A stretch of DNA of 64,000 nucleotides, from the NCBI RefSeq assembly GCF_037975245.1, contig NC_092567.1, positions 19,040,876-19,104,875 of the forward strand, read 5' to 3'. The position numbers and the translations under genes are program-made. Positions within the stretch are counted from its first letter, which is position 1. Every line of letters starts with the position of its first letter. Shown one piece after another: positions 1 through 12,864 of the stretch. The stretch comes from Apostichopus japonicus (lineage: Eukaryota; Echinodermata; Holothuroidea; Aspidochirotida; Stichopodidae). Below the pieces are notes generated by a model. It did not search any database. It was not told the origin of the DNA and saw nothing but the letters and a program-made list of their open reading frames with translations.

Positions 1-83
1 ATACCAACTGCTTAATTTACCATGGTATATGTACCTCATAGTAAACCCTATGGGCATAGAGCAGCTGCAGTTCCTATATAAAT

Positions 84-140
84 ATATTTAATACTTAAAC
101 AATTTTACTTCGAAGTAAAATTAGTTTAAGTATTAAATAT
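84..140. repeat. Near-perfect 57-bp palindrome
   Basis: The left arm (ATATTTAATACTTAAAC, then ATTTTACTTC) is mirrored around TTC|GAA by the complementary right arm with a one-base interruption. This gives a stem of about 28 bp with no loop. It could be a foldback MITE remnant or a cruciform-prone site. Confidence 0.85.
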
Positions 141-1139
141 ACAGTAATGTTGTTTTACATAATGAATGAAATATGACCGTCACACAGCATATATTTAAGT
201 GAACAATTTGAATACCATATTATAAGCACATTCCAACAAAGATACAGTTAAGTTTTTAATAAATAATATTACTAAAATAATCAATGTATGCATTCTATTG
301 AGAGGAGACTCATTTCTTATTCCATTATTTTCGGATCGTGAGTATTAAGACAGTGCAAGGAAGAAACTGCCAGTGAAAGAGGCCAGCGAAAGCAATCTTT
401 GTTTTCAACGCAAACAGGGTGTCACAAGATAATGAATATATCATGAAATGTGTCACTAACTGACTAATGCAATTCTCTTGCAGAAAATATATTGTTCTAA
501 AAACAAATTACTTTGCATATGATTATAAGATGTTTTAAAATGTCATGTTATCCTTGCAAATTGAATAATGTATGCGTTTGATGAATTTAATGAAGCCAAA
601 AGTATAGATCAGGCATGCACCCATAGGTACAACACAAAGCTATGGGATGCAATTACATTTACTTTAATGTATGTATGAACGTAGATGACTTTTAAAGCAA
701 CATCAGATTTTGAATTGATGGTTGCCAAAGTCTAATTGAATCTTTTCCAATTTTAGGGCAGAAGTTAAGTTTTGATATGTAATAAGTCTAAGGGTGAAAA
801 TATAATTGAGTGTAGTAATAATGTTAGTATTCTGAGATTCAAGATATTCACTTTAAATATATTAAAATATAAAACAAACAAAAAATATATTGAATCTCTG
901 GAATGTTCCTTTAAGGGGTATATATTTAAGATATGTTTACGTTTGCTCCTCAGTGCAGGTCTAAAAGTTAATCCATTATTTATTCCAAATCTCCAATACG
1001 CAAACGTGTCCTTTCAACTATCAGAGCTAACATTGGTTAATCATGACTTTCAAAGTGGCCATTCATGTGGCCATTTTTGTCACAGGAGTAAACACTCAGA
1101 AATACAGTGCAAGAAATGTTACCAGAATAAAAGGCTATA

Positions 1140-1260
1140 CTGTAGGGTAGATAGGTGTGTGAAGGTAATAATTGGAGGAGACAGGTAAGAGAGGGGTGAA
1201 GTAAATCCATGGATTCGATACCCCAAAAGCTCCTGTGGGTAACTCCCATGGTTTGAGTAT
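1140..1260 (+). repeat. Dispersed repeat with a GACAGGTAAG core, copy 1
   Basis: Shares GGTAGAT..GTG....GGAGACAGGTAAGAGAGG with segments near 3900-3990, 6330-6420 and 10590-10670, and in inverted form near 9530-9610. Boundaries are unclear. The shared core includes a perfect-looking splice donor in every plus-strand copy. Confidence 0.4.
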
Positions 1261-1550
1261 TATCATGCTACAATACTTACTTGTCTTGACTCCACTATTG
1301 CATTTTCCTATCTATCTAGCTTATTTACTGGTAAGATGTTTCGATTGCATTCTGGTCGTATTCTTTTGGCCCAAAATTATTCTGTTATCATTTTGAACAT
1401 ATGCCAGGTATGCTATTAGAGTGGTACCTTTAGTGTGTTAGTGGAGCTGATTAATATGCTAGTATACAACACTATTGTACTGTAACATGTAAACAAAAAT
1501 TAACAATATAATTGTCATCCTAATATTTCATTGTACCATGTAATACTATG

Positions 1551-1705
1551 CAATAAAATATTATTGTGGATGTTTCATGTGATATTATTATGATACAATA
1601 TTATTGTATGATACTATGTGAAACTGGGAGTATTAATACTATATGCAACAATATTGCTGTGGATGTTTTATCTTATATTATTATGATACAATAATATTGT
1701 GATGC
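1551..1705 (+). repeat. Degenerate AT-rich tandem duplication
   Basis: Two diverged copies of a segment of about 55 bp, starting near 1551 and 1647, share the order AATATT, TTGTGGATGTTT, ATTATTATGATACAATA. The sequence is AT-rich and I found no coding potential. Confidence 0.5.
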
Positions 1706-2940
1706 GTACCTTGACTGAGGTGTTTCCACAGCTTTTGACAAAAGTTACCACTTACTCTTTTCATATGCATTTCACGTTAGCATACATGTGTGTTCACATC
1801 TTAGAATGTGTTCTGTACACTTCTTCATATCCACGGATTAGATATATTTATGACCATACTCAAAAATCTGCTTTAAAGAGATTACATAATGCATTATAAC
1901 ATAGAAGCCATTATAAATTATATTAATTTATTACAATTAACTTAGATACAACTTGCACGTGATCATAAATTAAGCTGTAAATGTGTCAGGAACATACATA
2001 ATTTTGAGATAAGTGCATCCACATTATTTAGTTATATACTGTGCACAGTCCAATGTGACCTGAAAGACGCTATATTAATAAATCTCATTGTGTGTTACCA
2101 TGGCAACAGGAACATGCAGAAACTTTGGTATCAACCATGCCTGTGGGAGAAACAGCTCCCTAGCTCCTATTCATCATCGATCTGTTTTTTCGAAACCAGC
2201 AAAGGAAGTTGGCTAATATAGCACTGGAAGTGCAGTTACATTATTTATATACCCTAGTCAAGCATGTATTAATTATAGCTCATATACTAGAAACCAAGTT
2301 TGTAATCATCTCAGTTTTATTGGTTATTTTTAGTGACATAATGGCTTGAAGGCTCATAATTTTTTTTTTTTTTTGGGGGGATTAGGACAAATCAATTACC
2401 CATGCAGAGGTTGTTTGTACACATACTGTGTGTACACACACACAAATATACTAATGTACAGTTTTTGTGTCTTTCAATCTGCTTTTAATCTAAACAGTGC
2501 TTAGGTGATGGAGAATCGGTCCCTGATGACAGAAAATCAGGAAAATGATCACCAAATTGTAAGAGAGTGATAGAAATGATTGGAGGAAAATCCCACAAAA
2601 AATTAAATAGATTCAATTCTAAATGGTAGTATTGGATGGAGGGCAGTGTCCCAGAAGTAGGAAAGAGGGCGCAGGGTTAAAACGATTTTAATCATGTACT
2701 GTAGCTTACTGTAGTTAGATGGAAAAAGTGCATATGTAGTTTGGAGACAGGTTAGAGTATGTAAATTCCTTAGTTCATATAAATCTCTGAGAATATTGTC
2801 TCCCTTTCATATATAAACATACATGTACAGTATTGATTTTAAGTCATAAGTTACAAAGATCCAAATTCTTAAACAAATAAACACCTGAATTCTGAAAATT
2901 TAACAATCTTTGTAAATTATATATTTTTTATTTCATAGTT

Positions 2941-3060
2941 GGTTATAATAATAATAATAATAAATGAGACTTATATAGCGCCAAATCAGTAAACAAAAGT
3001 TACTGCTCAAAGCGCTTTACAAAGAAAGTAAATTAATTTACAAAAGAACAAGTGAAAAAA
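2941..3060 (-). repeat. SINE or LINE 3' tail ending in (ATT)n
   Basis: On the minus strand AAAGCGCTTTGAGCAGTAAC is followed by GGCGCTATATAAGTCTCATT and an (ATT)n tail. This tail type, GCGCTATATAA plus trinucleotide repeats, also ends the LINE fragment at 53500-53950 and the SINE at 35545-35864. No tRNA head is visible. Confidence 0.6.
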
Positions 3061-6059
3061 TGGGTTTAAAGTAGACTTTTGAAAGTAGAAAGTTATCAGC
3101 CTTTATATTGATTCTTAACAAATTGCAATTTAATTGCTGTACATAAATCGTTCCTTTTTCAAGCTACTACGACATCCTTTTGACGGTTTATTTTTCATGT
3201 AAAATGAAGACCTTCTTACACAGCATTACTGCAATGTGCTGCAAGCCAAATGATAAGTTCTAGAATAAGGCATCCACTTGTCCTGGATTCCCTGTCTTAT
3301 ATCTTGATTTTATCAACCGATTTCAAAGGAATTTAAAATTAGGTTAGGGCTTCGAGATATGTTCAACTTACTGTTGTAACTTTGACTTCTTTACGATTCC
3401 TGTCATTTTTTACTTTTTCCTTACTGTACATATGCCTTTTTCTTTGTTTTCTCTTTTTTTTGCACTTTTCTTGGTTAACCTAGATGCAGTCAAGACTAAA
3501 ACAAGGAAAGCTAAGACCAACAAAAAGTTTAGTTTCCGTTCTTTAATTGTTGGGTGACAGGCAGAGGAATTGTTAAATTAATTTTCTTACTCAGCAAGCT
3601 GTTTCACAAATTCAAGCTTGTGTACAGTAAGAATGTGTAGCATAATCAAAGGAAGAACTTTAGTTTAGAGAGTTTGAAATTTAAATCAGTTTTATTAAAA
3701 ATTAAACTTTAAAAAGGTTTAACTCAGATTAAAATGAGGAGATGGTTATTAATGTCTAAGATATGCAATAACATGACATGACACAAAAATATCATGCTAG
3801 ATGCAATGTTGGTCTTCCGAAAGGTACTCATAAGGAAGAGGGTAATGTGTTTGGAGATGGTCATTTGGGGGGTGGGGGTGGGGAGGGGGATGCAGTGCAA
3901 GAATATTACCACTTTGTAGGCAGGGTACAGTAGATTAGAGGGGGCATGCATCTAGAGACAGGTAAGTGAGGAATGAACTAAATTTTGAAATTTTCTAGAA
4001 CCCTGGTATTCAAGTGTTGCAACCCTTTTTTAGGGTTGTCAACAAATTTTGGAAAGCTTGCCAGACATTCTTTAATTTTAACACTAGTGATCAAATTAGA
4101 AACATGGTCTGCTTATCTTCCAATGTTAGAAACAGTTGTTGTCAAGAGAAGTAAAAAAATCGAAGAAAACACACAGACCTATTTTTTCACGGTTGTATAG
4201 TTGTATGCTCACCTACAGGCATTCTACTTTACCAGCAGCACTGAAGTGATTAATGTTGTTCTATTCGTTACGTTCAAGCATACAGACTGGGTTTAATAAT
4301 TGCATCTAGAATTGTCAAAACTACTATTCTAAAATTAGTTTTCAACAAATTGCTTTCTTAAATTGTCGTCAGTATACAGGCCCCACAATTAGCGTCTGAG
4401 AAACATTTCTATTAAATTGTTTCAAACATAATCCCCTGACCTTTCAAATTATTCCCACATATTTAGGAGCGGATATCGAACAGACTGACATTTGCCATAA
4501 ATTGCTTGTTGAGAATTGTGAACATAAGGCTAAATTTTGCATATTTTGAGATCATTACTGATGACTTTTAAATTAAGGCTAAAAAAGCCTCGAAAATGGG
4601 TTTATACTTCTTTCATTTCTAAACAGAACTTGTTATCGTCTATGCAGTATACCCCAGTATGAATGGAACGATCCAAACTCTCAACTTGAGGGAGATTGCA
4701 TGAAATACAGATCTGCATTTGAGATATCTATATAGGTGAAAAATCAATACCATCATATATTGTGCAAGTTGACATATTTTTGTTTAGATAAAAAACCTAT
4801 TGGGATGAAAAGGTGATGGGCGGGCGTTACTATTGTTTAGACATGTTAAGCAGTTGTTAGGATATTGATATTTTCACGCTACAAAGTCAATGATCCTTCG
4901 CACGATAAAAAAGAAAAGTGAAAACATATGTTTCCATAGAGACAATATTTTTGTGTGGAGTTCAATAGAAACATTTCATCATGCCATTCAATACTGTACT
5001 GTATATATTTATGCAAGAATGCTCTCCAGTATTACAGGTATGTTAAGTAGTACAGGGCGTCATTTTGGCAAACAGTAGGATAACAGGAAATTCACAAGTA
5101 GAAATAGATAAAAATTACAAGAGTTGTGGGTACAAGAGATTTTGTAGTGTGGACCATTCAAACTAGATTCAAACAACAGCCATATGTATGGTCTAAAGAC
5201 CTGCTTGCTGTAAGGCAACTTTCAGGCTTTTAATTCCACTTTTAAACGATACAGAAGTTTGTCTGCATTTATTAAATATCTACAGTATAAAGGTATTGTA
5301 AACAGGATTTATGTCTTTAATGTTACTGTAAAAATTACATTTATTGAGAAAGCCCAAAAAATCTTTAATTGAATGGTGAATCTCTGCTGTTTAAAGGGGC
5401 AGTTCTTAAAAATTACTAGTGTTATAAATGTTTGATAACAGTGTTCCTGAACGTTGTACAACATATAAATTAAGTTTTGTGCCCCAGAAAGTCGTCCTTA
5501 AATTTAGACTTCAGGAAGTTGGAAGTGAATTGACAGATGATTTAATCATTTATGTTATGTTAACCCAGGGAATAATTTAGCGGGTACGGCATAATGTAAA
5601 GTTGTACAACTGCATGAAAAGAGAAACAACTGTTTAAGATGTATCTTACAGTACTGCTTTCTCTTTTAATTAAGGAATCCTTGATAAACTCAAAAGAGGA
5701 TTAATCAGGAAGTTGAGGAACACTGGTGTATGCCAATGGAAACAACTTTGTTTCACTTTGACTATCTTTGACAAATCTGAATTAGATTAAATGCTGTGTA
5801 TGAAAGGAACTGTGTATATACATACATTGTACAGTGCATGGGCCATTAGGAACCTACAAAGACACATACACACAATGAGGAGGAGGAAACAGGTTTGCTT
5901 AATGGTGATACTCATTGAAGATGATGGGGTTAAATTTAATTTGGGAAAATTTACCAATAATGTTCTGTCTCTTCGAAAACATGGAGAATGTGACTGAATT
6001 CCTGCTAATTAATGAACACATCTCAGCTAGAATAATGTTATAAACATTGTAAGGGTACT

Positions 6060-6420
6060 AGGGTAGATCTGGAATAAAGATCGGGCAATGACCTGAAGGG
6101 GTCATTTGGGAAGGGGGGGGGGGGGAGAGGGAGAAAAATGGTTACCAAATTGTTGAAGCTACCCTAGGTAGATCAGAGTGCATATTTACAGGAGATGTGT
6201 TAATGAGATGTGTTACTAAGTAAATCCCATGTTTCACCATGGTAAATGTGGTTAATAATGACTTCATAAACTGCTAATCTCACATTTAAGGAGATCCCAG
6301 AATTTAGGCCAACAAAAAAGAAAACAAAGACCAATTGTTTCTTGGCTAGGTAGATCGGAGTGCATGTATGTATAGGGGACAGGTAAGAGAGGAGTGCAGT
6401 AAAATGATGCAAGGCTTGGG
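6060..6420 (+). repeat. Dispersed repeat with a GACAGGTAAG core, two adjacent copies
   Basis: GGTAGATC.GAGTGCAT occurs at about 6169 and 6351; the second copy is followed by GGGGACAGGTAAGAGAGG. A poly-G run at 6112-6125 separates related sequence. Same family as the copies near 1140, 3900 and 10600. Confidence 0.4.
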
Positions 6421-7758
6421 TTGGTTCTGTAATGCATACAGTGGAAACATTGTTAATCAGTTTTCTAGTTTGATGAATCCAAGGTGTACTGTCAGGGAGT
6501 TGTTATGGAACTGTACTGTACACCTTATATGATGCAGCCTTCCCCCTGAGGCGTACCCCTCCGAACACTTCATGCGTACATTGATACACTTACTCCACTT
6601 CTGGATTTTACAGTTTTAAACAACAGTGACTAATCTAATCAGAAAAATTGAACCATAAAATGTAATATTACACCAAGCTGCCACTCATTTGGGAGCATTC
6701 AATCAAAATAAGGCTGAGAGGAGAAGAGAGATGATATCGAGCAGGGAATAATATATCCGGCAGATATCGCATCTAAACATGCTATGCACAATGGTCAAGT
6801 TGCTATATACAAACTGTGTAAAGATATATGATTTAATTGTTTCATCACATAGATATACAAGGTGAACAAGACAATATAACTGCAAATAAGTAAAAAATGT
6901 AAAAGGAAGTAAACTAAGAAACCCTTTTAGGCTTAATCGAATAGAGTACTCACATCAAAGAAAATAGAAAACCTTAACACCTAACAAAGAACTCCCCCCC
7001 CCAAAAAAAGATATAACACTACCCCCCCCCCACCACCACCAACTCCCACCCCTTACAACGGATACATCAATAAAGGCTTTCATAGTAAAGATGCAGCTCA
7101 GTTTTCTACACAGGAATCAAAACTTACATTAAGAGAGACAAAATTATGAACCTTCAAAGCTGTAACATTAAATCTGAACACTTAATATTCCATGTGAAAC
7201 AGATGACCAGGAAGGTGGTGGGGGTAGGTGGGGGGTAGGTGGCCATGGTGGAGGAATCATGATATTTGGTACCATAAAGCATCATTTTGCGGTCTTTTAT
7301 TAAATTTCACCATTATGAAGCAAATTATTTGCTTGTAAATTAGTATTTTTGTTGCATATTCAATAATCATGCATGAACTTGCATTTTTGTATCCAAGATG
7401 GTTTTCGTACAATTTGCGGAATTGTTGCTTTTCGTATTTTGCGCATAGGGAATGAACTTTGGTACCCTTTAAATATCTACTGAAACTAACTAAAATATCT
7501 GGGCGACACAGTTTGCCAGAATTGATAGAAACTATTACCTGGTAATTATTACTGATTATAGAGCAAACATGCTTGGAGGGCATCTAAGTTATCGGTTGTA
7601 ATAAATAATAACATTTCGAACAAGATTTGTTACAGTACATTTGCATATCAAGACAACAGCAAGGTAGTAAATGAATGCTAAAGAATTCTTTTAGTGGGGT
7701 TTTCTGTTGATTTTCTTCAATATTTGTTACAATGCCATAATAAAATCTCAAAATATCA

Positions 7759-7995
7759 TTAAAGGTATGCTGTATTGGCCCCAAATATGCTAGATATTCA
7801 AATAAGCTCACCTTTGGTCAAAATTCTTAAACTGTTTATACAACCTTGGAGGAAACTTTCCTCACTGGGACATTCAGTCATCTTGTGTGTTCCTTAAAAA
7901 TTTCTGAGAACAATTTGGAGAGTAAAGACCTCCAGTAAAGAACTAAATTTGAAAACTTCTAGCAATTATTTGCGGCCTATACTAAGTACCTTTAA
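7759..7995 (+). mobile_element. TTAA-bounded MITE, family 2, copy 1
   Basis: Bounded by TTAA at 7759-7762 and 7992-7995. The ends TTAAAGGTATGCTGTATTGG and, on the other strand, TTAAAGGTACTTAGTATAGG form imperfect inverted repeats followed by CC(C/G)CAAATA. No open frame for a transposase. Confidence 0.75.
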
Positions 7996-8976
7996 GGCAA
8001 GATTTATTTCAAACAAATAAAGGGGGGTTGCGGGCGGGAGGAAGAAGGGGGTACGTTGTCAATTTGGTTCACTTTCACTGATAGCAGAAACATATACTGC
8101 ATAAATACACACTTAATGGAATACTGTTTATCTCGAAAGCAGAAGTTGGATCATATTTTCAATAGGAAGTAAAAGTTCCTCTTTTGCAAATCATCAAAAC
8201 TCATAAAGTTACCTCTATTTGTTACCTTTAACTGTTCTCATAACATTTATCACATACTGAGCTATAGAGACTTTCTCAATTCACAATCTTCAGAATGCAA
8301 CCTTCTTTATTCCATATTTTTGTTTTTAAGCATGATATTTAGAAAACACAATAGATACAAGCTACAATACCAAGGTTGCGTTCTTTCCAGGCAAATTCTT
8401 TCATGATGATGTCACCAATATTTAGTCTGTGAATGCCGCACGCACGTAAGCACGTACAGTATTGTAACCAGCAATATTTTTTACAATGTATAGAAAATTG
8501 GATGGTTAGCAAATTCCCTTTCATGAAACCCTTTTGTTGGGCAGTGTGAACCAGAATAAGTCGGCAATATGTGTACTTTACATTGTTAGGATTTTGCTGA
8601 GCCATCCTTCTACGTCAGAGTTATTTGTGTGTAAGAAACACTATGTAATCACAGACAGGGTTGGTAGCCAATCAACGAAACAATGACACATAAAAAAAAA
8701 GGATAATAGGTCGACAAAATCTATGAAATACTTACAATGATTTTGTACTAGCTGTTAGTTAGGAGAGGAAATATATTTTTAACAGGATGAGTTTTAGTAT
8801 TTCACTAACATGGTGCAACTCTTGTGTCCACTTGATAGAATGAAAGGATGCAACAGTATACACCAACATATTAAGTCAAATGTCTTGAGGTTTTTTCATG
8901 TGATCTATTCGACATTATCCGTAATTGTAAGGGAGATGGAAGGAGGAGGAAAAGGAGAGGATGAGGCAGGGGAACG

Positions 8977-9356
8977 TTAAAGCGTGTAAAGATTCGCGCA
9001 AAAAGAAAAGTCTAATGCCGGTAATCTGACCTAGTTTCAAATGAGGTGTAACAGAAGTGTAAGACACCACCATCGATCCCAGAAAATACACACACAGCTT
9101 GCTACCATCGGTAATTAGACACTAGTGTACAGTCACTACATACAGCTGCAGTCAATACCCACAGCACAGTGTACAAACAATACAGCGATGGACATCTCAG
9201 GTCCAGCTAAAGATAACAAGGTATCACGTTTCATTACTGTACTGTCTGCATTTTGAGGCGACACGAACAAAACGTCACTTGCAAGTTGCAAGCAACGGAA
9301 AGTTAACTTTTTCATATGGCCGCACATGGTTTGGGGCGAGTCTTCAATGCCTTTAA
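8977..9356 (-). mobile_element. TTAA-bounded MITE, family 1, copy A (380 bp)
   Basis: TTAA lies at both edges. The inverted ends are TTAAAGGCATTGAAGACTCG (minus strand, at 9356) and TTAAAGCGTGTAAAGATTCG (plus strand, at 8977). The internal sequence matches the copies at 12497, 27906, 42119 and 46538, including TGAAACGTGATACCTTGTTA and a GGGATCGATGGTGGTGTC segment. Non-coding. A TTAA target and short inverted ends suggest piggyBac-type mobilisation (inference). Confidence 0.8.
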
Positions 9357-10500
9357 CCAACTGTAGAAGACTGATAAAAATGTCTATTGATCCATTCGTT
9401 TGAAAAATTGAAATTTGACCAGCATAGCAATGGTGATTAATCATGTATACTTTGTAACAATTGTGATGGATATGTGGATCAGGAATAAAAATTCCCCAAA
9501 CTTTAATACCAGGTTTGTGTATTTACGAGTGACAAGCTTACCTGTCTCCTCACAACCTCAATATTCTTGCTTTACCGTTTCTAGAGCGAACTGGTCAGCT
9601 TTAAACACTGTATGCCCTTCAATCCCTAAACAGTACAGGGATACTGACAGCTCAAAATACCCTTCATATACTGTAACACATACTGTATACATACAAAGGA
9701 CTCTGACACCATACACTTTGTTTGTTTGGTTTTCAAACACATGCTTGAAGTGTGAAATTATTTCAAAGTTCACAGGAGCTATTCAGTTTCCATTCTTAGC
9801 CACACCTTGAAGGAATCCAAAGAAATCTAGCCTACAGCTACAGTATAGTACTACTGTACATACAGTAGCTGAAACAATATCAGTATTTAGTTTAGGTTAG
9901 GTACACAGAAGTAACCATCCTTAGCATGCATTACTGCATGTAGACGAGGAAACATGGCTTTTGACAAGTTTACTGTAATATTTTAAGTGGTTAACCCCAT
10001 AATGATACCTGATTTGCATGCTTCAAGAAATATAGTACTGACATAGGTTACATTGTGTCGCAACAAGAACCAGAGTAAATGATGAATTATGAACTGCTAT
10101 ATTGTTGCCTTTCCTTTTTATAAGGAGGGAGAGGGGGAAGAGGAGGGTTCAAGCAGGAGGGGTGTGGTTGAATCAAACTGTGTTTTTACATGCACTACAA
10201 GGATTTCAGCACCGACAATGTTATCAGCTTTGATAACTATGGAAATTTCCTTGTAAACTAAATGGTTTAATAGATCTATGTGAATGAGCGGAAGTTAAGT
10301 ATTAGGTAAGTATTATGAATGGAAAAATCAAAAAAAAAATCAAAGAGAAACTACCAACTATGACATGTGTAGATATGAACCAAGAGAAAACTGAACTATA
10401 TACCCCTAACTTAAAATGTATCCAAAATTTGGAAAGACTAAAATCCTAGGTCACAGTTCCGTACGAATAACGATAAGGAAAGTCCAGATAAAAAAAAGCA

Positions 10501-10700
10501 TCATGCTGGCACTTTGGATGGTAGAATGAGAAAGAATGGCGTTGACCAGAGGAGCCGGTCATAGAGGGCGCACAGTGTTAAAAGGTTATCAGTTAGTTCT
10601 AGACACGGTAGAATGAGGGTGCTAAGGTTGTGGGGAGACAGGTAAGCCAGTCCTGAGCAAAGTAAATTACAAAAACTTGGTACAGTAACACTTTGGTAGC
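10501..10700 (+). repeat. Dispersed repeat with a GACAGGTAAG core, copy near 10.6 kb
   Basis: Contains GACACGGTAGAATGAGGGTG and GGGGAGACAGGTAAGCCAG, similar to the copies at 1140, 3900 and 6350. Its first part (GAGGGCGCACAGTGTTAAAA) resembles the stretch near 2660. Confidence 0.4.
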
Positions 10701-11975
10701 ACTGAGTCATTTGTTGATCAGCAAACCTCAAGGAAATTGCTACAAAGGTTCACACATATACACACTATCACACAAAATATGTGAATTTACTTTGCGGTTA
10801 TTTTCAAAATGTATTATAAACAGTATGACTATACCACACAGTACAGTACTTCCTTTAAAATTGTAACTTCCTGGTAAATGGTTCTGCCTATGGGCAGTAT
10901 ATTTGGTTTTACCAAGTACACTTTGACTATAACATGAATATATACTCTACAAATTACATTACTGATTCTAAAGTTACAGTTTCAGAACTTCTTACAGTAA
11001 ACTAATAAAAATTTTATTAAATATTTGTTAGCAGTATTATATGGGGTTCTGTTTAGTGTTTTTTGAAGGGTTAGGTTCTCAGGTGGAACAAACATGTAAG
11101 TAAACTGTAAAGTTTATTGCACTAGCTGTGATTTCAAGAGACGTAACTTGCTCATTGTGAAAATATGTATAGCATTGAATTAATTGCAAACTACTTTACA
11201 GTTGGCAATGAAAGCATTTATGCACAACAATAGAAGTACTGCATGGAAGAAGTAATAAGTCTAGTTTTAACACTGAGGTGATCTCCACCAGCACAAAAAA
11301 TAATTGGCAGGCCACTGCAGCACAGGTGGCACTGCCTACCTACCCTCCAATTTTGAAGGAGAGAAGGCAGGAATGATTCAGCCTCCCCCACCCCCCCTCC
11401 TCCCATCCTGTTTTAACTACTGTAAGGATTCACTCCACAGCATTGCTTCATCATTCAGTTGGATATTTGAATTAGCAAGATGCGCACCAACCGATCCAAT
11501 CATCAATGAGGAATTCCCAGAAACCATAGCACATAAAATGGTCTTACCAAACCACTAGTAAATTGCCCGTTAAGCACAAGTTTACAAAAACCAAATTCTT
11601 CTGGGTTAGTTTCCCAGACCCTAGCTGCCAGCTATCCACCCCCAACAGCACCCCCCCCCCCCCCCCCCCGTAATCTACCAGGTTCCTCACACAACCTGAG
11701 GATTCAGACCCTGCTAAACAGGATATGGCATCGCCCAAGCAAGCCAAGTGGTTATGATTTTTAACAGCCAAATGTTCTGGTTCTAAGTCAGTTCTATTTA
11801 TAACATATCGTGATATAATAGAGTGAATATGAATTAATAGATGAAAAAAACAATTATAAAATGAGGAGGAGGAGAAGGAAAAGTGTTAAAACTTGCTGAG
11901 TAGATTATTCAATTTGATCGCATTTTAAATAAGTTCAGGAAATGAAATGTCACCAATATTATGACTCATTTCAAC

Positions 11976-12237
11976 TTAAAGGTAGTCAGTATAGGCCCCA
12001 AGTTATAGCATGCTATAATTGCTAGAAGTTTTCAAAGAGTACTTTCCTGGAGGTCTTTAAATTACTCTCCAAATTGTTCTCAGACATTCCAAATGAACAC
12101 ACAAGATGATCGACTGAGTGTCCCAGTGAGGTAAATTTCATGCAGGGTGGTAATTAATACAGTTTAAACATTTTTGACCAAATGGTGACCATATTTGAAT
12201 ATCTGGCATATTTGGGGCCAATATAGCCTTCCTTTAA
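11976..12237 (-). mobile_element. TTAA-bounded MITE, family 2, copy 2
   Basis: TTAA at both edges. The ends TTAAAGGTAGTCAGTATAGG and TTAAAGGAAGGCTATATTGG both run into CCCCAA. The interior matches the 7759 copy in reverse (TGAGAACAATTTGGAGAGTA there against the complementary order here). Confidence 0.75.
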
Positions 12238-12496
12238 AACCAAAAGTAATTATAAGAATGCAACTTAAGAGAAATTAAGTCACTTCACTTTTGGAGGTTA
12301 TCTAGTTATTCTTGTTATGACATATTGCAGTGTAGCATAACCTATTTGTGTGACCCTTTATGCATGATTTAGAATGGTACAACAGATTTGAAAGAAAGTG
12401 AAAGTGGGCACTGATGTCCAAGAAGTGTGACAGTATTAAAGGGTGTGAAGACTCCATTTCTTTTGGGGCAAATTTCAAAAACTGGTGCGCAGTGTA

Positions 12497-12864
12497 TTAA
12501 AGGCATTGAAGATTCGCCCCAAACCGCGTGCGGCCATCTGAAAGAGTTAACTTTCTGTTGCTTGCAAGTGACGTTTTGTTCGTGTCGCTACAAAATGCAG
12601 AAAGTAATGAAACGTGATACCTTGTTATCTTTAGCTGGACCTGAGACGTCCTTTGCTGTATCGTTAGTACACTGTGCTGTGGGTATTGACCGCAGCTGTA
12701 TTTACTGACTGTACACTAGTGTCTAATTACCGACGGTAGCAAGCGGTGTGTGTATTTCCTGGGATCGATGGTGGTGTCTAACACTTCTGTTACACCTCAT
12801 TTGAAACTAGGTCAGATTACCGGCATTAGACGTTTCTTTTTGCGCGAGTCTTCACACCCTTTAA
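12497..12864 (+). mobile_element. TTAA-bounded MITE, family 1, copy B (368 bp)
   Basis: Complete copy from TTAAAGGCATTGAAGATTCG to GCGCGAGTCTTCACACCC followed by TTTAA. A second partial end (TTAAAGGGTGTGAAGACTCC) lies 60 bp upstream at 12437, so this element probably inserted beside or into a relative. Confidence 0.82.

Larger units (their letters stand above)
141..7758. other. Gene-poor stretch
   Basis: AT-rich, with short open frames in all directions and none showing family motifs. Contains the dispersed GACAGGTAAG repeats, one (ATT)n-tailed retroelement end and poly-G/C runs. A possible 17-codon 3' exon (acceptor CAACAG at 2109, frame EHAETLVSTMPVGETAP then stop) near 2110-2165 is too short to support. 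Confidence 0.6.

Noticed and set aside
2110-2220. Small terminal exon
   Set aside because: Plausible short frames exist in two plus-strand frames and one minus-strand frame. None is linked to other exons, so no call can be made.
9415-9810. 131-codon plus-strand open frame
   Set aside because: It overlaps a dispersed repeat copy, has no recognisable domain and does not look coding.
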